A DNA stretch of 64,000 bases from Cyanoderma ruficeps. Lineage: Eukaryota; Chordata; Aves; Passeriformes; Timaliidae. Each line of letters opens with the position of its first letter. Position 1 is the stretch's first letter. The notes beneath the pieces are model-generated. The model did not search any database. It had not been told where the DNA came from and worked only from the letters and a program-made list of their open reading frames with translations. Location: contig VZDJ01000036.1 in the NCBI GenBank assembly GCA_008694505.1, positions 62,001 through 126,000 on the forward strand, in the 5' to 3' direction. Shown piece by piece: positions 60,600 to 64,000 of the stretch. The translations under genes and the position numbers were made by a program.

Positions 60600-60720
60600 G
60601 GAAGTCGGTGTTAATTAACAATGAATTAGATTATGTAAGAATTAAATTACATAAAAATTCCAACTTGCTGGGCCTGTTTTTGCCCATGTCATTAGATAAT
60701 CTCCAGCCGAAGAAGGGGTG
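60600..60720. promoter_or_regulatory. AT-rich block with inverted D-box pair and palindrome
   Basis: TTATGTAA (60631-60638) and TTACATAA (60647-60654) are inverted copies separated by eight bases. Both match TTAYGTAA, the D-box bound by PAR-bZIP factors (DBP, TEF, HLF) and E4BP4. Upstream, TGTTAATTAACA (60609-60620) is a perfect palindrome with an HNF1/LIM-homeodomain look. The block is sharply AT-rich between GC-rich flanks. Enhancer function is inference. Confidence 0.35.
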
Positions 60721-61825
60721 CTTGGGGTGATGCTCTGTCTTTGCGCCCCTGGGAGTCAGAGGTGGGTCCAGGTGTTCCTGTTGCTCCCAGGGTCAGAGCC
60801 TGTCCCAAGCCTTGTGGGAAGCTGGGCCAAGAAGCTGTTTTTTGCCATGGGGAACTGTTGCTTCCACTTCTTTAAGGCTCTTTTCCACACTGATGTCCTG
60901 ATGCATGTCCTTGCTGTGCAGTGTGATGGGCTTTGAGGTGGGGAGGGGTAGTGGGGAATGTTTTCCTGGCAGGATTGTGCTTAGTTGTTTTTTGGTGCTT
61001 AAAAATATCTCCTCAGCTCTGACAGCACGTCTGTGTTCCAGCACACGATTGTGATGGGGGACAGGAGGAGCTGGCAGGTTTTGGGGCTGGGAAATTGCAC
61101 TGAGGGAACAGCTCCTGTGCTAGCAGCACACAACATGGGACAGGTAAAGATGGCACGTAAAGATGCCCGAAAGGGTGACTCTGAGGGGCTGTCCTGCATG
61201 GCTGAGAGCTTGACTGACTTTTCCTACTTTGTTTTTGGCACATTTGGAACAAAACCTTTCTGCTTCCAAATGACACATCCATATGGAAAGACATCTGCAT
61301 TTTAAAGGAGAAAACTAGCAAGGAACTTGGACGTGTTGTGGGTTAAGTGGAAAGTAAGTTTCCATTTAGCACTAGTCAATACGGTGTTTGTGACACCTGT
61401 ACTCCAAACTCCCCAGCGCTCACACCTCCCTTGCCTGCTGAGGTGCTGTCAGGAAAATGTGTGTGGCTGCATGGATTCCTGTTTCTGCTGCAAGACATCA
61501 TCGTTACCTACGGACAAATGGATGTCCATTGCCACTGCATGGAAGTGGCCACTGCTGCTGCTGGGAGTCCGAACTCCAGTGTTGGTGACCCAGCCCGTGC
61601 CTGCTTCGCAGAGGTGCTGAGCACCCATCGATCCTCTTAACAGAACAGGCAGCTGAGCCTCAGCACTTCTGCAGCTTGGCTGGGCAAGAACGAGGGACCT
61701 CATTCAGCTGGGGGTTGGGAATGTGGTGACAGGTTTTGGGGTGCCTGAGGCTGCACAGCTCTGTGTGGGGCTGTCTTCAAGGGCAGCCTGTGTCCTCTTG
61801 GGTGAGGCTTGTTTGGGGTGATGCT
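60721..61825. other. Non-coding stretch with one weak exon candidate
   Basis: Unique DNA. Apart from the candidate at 61017-61143, no gene or repeat is recognisable. Confidence 0.4.
61017..61143 (+). other. Candidate internal exon
   Basis: A T-rich tract ending ATCTCCTCAG (61016) and CAG followed by GTAAAG (intron from 61144) bracket 127 bases. One frame stays open, including the run FQHTIVMGDRRSWQVLGLGN. The peptide is not recognised. Both sites are good but common enough for chance. Confidence 0.2.
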
Positions 61826-62209
61826 CCAAAGACTGGAGCCCCTCTGCCATGGAGACAGGCTGAGAGCTGGAGAAGAGAGGGCTCTGAGGAGACCTTAGAG
61901 CCCCCTTCCAGTGCCTAGAGGGGGATTATGAAAAGAGGGAGATTGACTTTTTATGTGTAACAGGACAAGGGGGAATGGTTTTAAACTACAAGAGGGGTGA
62001 TATAGATTAGATTTTGGGAAGAAATTGTTCCATGTGAGGGTGGGCAGGCCTTGGCACAGGGTGCCCAGAGAAGCTGTGGCTGCCCCTGGATCCCTGGCAG
62101 TGTCCAAGGCCAAGCTGGATGGGGCTTGGAGCAACCTGGGATGGTGGAAGGCGTTGGAAGCCCATGGCTTTAAGGGCTTTTCCAACCCAAACCATTCCGT
62201 GATTCTGTG
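61826..62209 (+). mobile_element. CR1 LINE 3' end
   Basis: A first-subfamily tail of about 385 bases, the longest of its type here. It starts near GACTGGAGCCCCTCTGCC and ends CCGTGATTCTGTG. A short deletion removes the usual GTCCCTGCCCATGGCAG part near 62150. Confidence 0.93.
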
Positions 62210-64000
62210 CTGTTTCTCACATGTGGTTGTGCCAGCCACTTCAGCTCATGAGATGCCCCATCCCTCTCAGTGCTGGTGTCTGTGGTGAGCTGCAGAACTG
62301 AGCCTTCCTCCCCTCTCCTCTGTGCCAGCCTCTCCCCGGGCTGTGTCCCTGGTGTCTCATGACAGTGACAAGCTGTCAGACGTGAATGGCTGTGAGCAGA
62401 GTGGCAGTGCCATGGGAGGAAATGACGTTTAGCTTTTGTTGCTTGATTGAGCTGCCTGGGTTTTGTATATCAAGCCTAAAGAAGCCTTTTGGCTTTGTTC
62501 TCCCTGCTGTGCCTGGGATCTGTCAGGAAGGGGCTTGGGGAGCAGCACAGAGCAGAAATCTGTCTCCCTGTCAAACCTGTCCTTGCAAGGGGCCTCTCCA
62601 CCAAACCTTGAATTATCCTGGTTCTCCATGGTTTCTGTGCACTGGGGGCCACCTGGGTGCATTCCCAGTTCCAGCCCCATTGATGTGGTCTCAGCAGCAC
62701 AGAGTTCCTGGCCTCGCTGTGGGCCGTGGCTCTGTCCCCTCCTGTGCTGTTGGGGTGCAGGGGGAGGTGATGTGGGCAGAGCCAGGGATGCTCTGGGCCT
62801 CTGCCTCTTCCTGCTCCTTGAAAACCTGTTCCCATGGCTGTGTGTAGAGGGATGTTTAAGATCTGTCCCATAAAAGTGCTCATATGTGCGGCCTGGCAGC
62901 TGGTGGGGAAAGGCCCCTGGATCTGACAGACTCGAAAAGCACATCTGTGCTCTCAGGGTCATCTTTCTGGGGTTTGGGGCCGTGTTTTAGCTAAAGCCAA
63001 GGCTTGGACCCGATGTTCTCCGTTTCTGCCTGGCTTCCAGTTTCCTTTGAAAGCCAATCTTTGGGACAGGAGATGAGCTTGGGAGCTGCCTAATTTCTGC
63101 ACAAGCTGAAGCTTGTTTTTGCCTGGATTGGGCAGAAAAAGATGAATGGACATCCCTTATTTTGGAGTGGTAGTTGGATGGGGCAGTGGGAGGAAGGGAA
63201 TGAAACTGGTATTAAAGGGAATTACATCCAGAGCGTGACTGCAGGAGCCGGCTCTTTCAGCAGAAAGCCTTGGCCTGTGAATCACACTTTGCTCGAAAGG
63301 CTGCTGGATTCCTGATTCCCACTGTTTTGGCACTGAGTCACAGCTGGGTGGGGGCGCAGGTAGGAAACAGAAGCACCAGCAATCCACACCGGGATTTGTG
63401 CCCGGAGAGAAGGGAGGAAGTGAATCCAGACAGCTGTGGGAATGTTAGCGGCTTCTGAGGGAAGTGGTGGCTGGCAGGGGGAAGATTCTGAATGGGGTTG
63501 TTCCTGGGTGCAGGGCAGTCCCTGGGGAGTGGGGGGACACTGGGCAATCCCTGGGATGTGTGGCCACATGAGGCAGCCCCTGGGATGTGTGGGGACACCT
63601 ATGAGCCCCCAGGGGACACTGGTCAGCCCAGGTCCTGGCTTGGGTCGTGTTTGTCACTCTGCTCCAGCTGGGAATGGGAGCTGGGGGGGCCCTGCCAGGC
63701 ACAGGGCAGCTGTGGGGTGCTGCCTGCCCCATAACACCTGGGAAATGTCCCGCTGCATCAGCATCACCTGTGGGTGAAGGGAAGGGGCTCGGTGTCCTTG
63801 TGTCATGTTGAGCTGAAAGGCACGTGGGGACAGTGGAAAGATGGAAGTGTCAGAGCTGTGAGTGCCCATGGGATGGTGGCAGAGCCCAGGAGCAGGGAGG
63901 AGATGCCACTGGGATTTGGAGGCACAGAATATCCTCTATCCACCCCCCTGGTGCAAGGCCTGGCATCGTCCTGCAGGGAAGTTTGGGTGGGTCATGTCCT
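62210..64000. other. Non-coding stretch to the window edge
   Basis: GC-moderate unique DNA. The only structure is the tandem repeat at 63513. Frames up to 177 codons overlap on both strands without any motif. Confidence 0.4.
63513..63625 (+). repeat. Degenerate minisatellite, about 30-base unit
   Basis: Three to four imperfect copies share the pattern GGCAGYCCCTGGGATGTGTG followed by a GGGACAC-type end. Units measure 29, 30 and 30 bases, and the last is partial. This is a short local tandem array. Confidence 0.7.

Noticed and set aside
1..64000. Bacterial-type systems, CRISPR arrays, tRNA or rRNA genes
   Set aside because: No spaced direct repeats, cloverleaf or rRNA signatures were seen, and the repeat content is avian.

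Overview
This is vertebrate nuclear DNA, almost certainly from a bird and most likely a songbird. It contains at least 19 CR1 LINE fragments, the signature retrotransposon of birds, and one solitary LTR that resembles LTR families common in finches and their relatives. There are no long conserved open reading frames, no operons, no RNA genes and no CRISPR array. I recognised no known protein. The window reads as intron or intergenic DNA, possibly one or more long introns.

Layout. Bases 1-640 are the 3' part of a CpG island with GC boxes and a plausible splice donor, probably the promoter and first non-coding exon of a gene read to the right. Bases 0.64-12 kb are single-copy DNA with one CR1 tail, two octamer sites and a perfect RFX-type X-box. 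At 12.9-14.5 kb an old CR1 reverse-transcriptase fragment is split by a solo LTR with a matching 4-base target duplication. Bases 14.5-26 kb hold CR1 pieces, a G-rich minisatellite interrupted by an assembly gap, and AT-rich elements. A second CpG island lies at 26.6-27.05 kb. Bases 27-54 kb are single-copy DNA with many CR1 tails in both orientations. A third CpG island (53.9-54.75 kb) and a fourth CpG-rich patch (55.9-56.16 kb) follow. The fourth carries the best coding candidate: an ATG with an in-frame stop two codons upstream and a canonical donor after 39 codons. Bases 57-64 kb hold more CR1, an inverted pair of D-box-like sites and a small tandem repeat.

Several short candidate exons are defined only by good splice sites and an open frame. 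They are given low confidence because such combinations also arise by chance in 64 kb. The spaced CpG-rich patches would fit a long gene with several alternative promoters, but this is inference: no exon could be tied to a named gene. I found no evidence for a new multi-gene system. The best leads are regulatory: AT-rich blocks with perfect palindromes (12.05, 16.6 and 60.6 kb), the X-box at 8.76 kb, and the nested CR1/LTR insertion.
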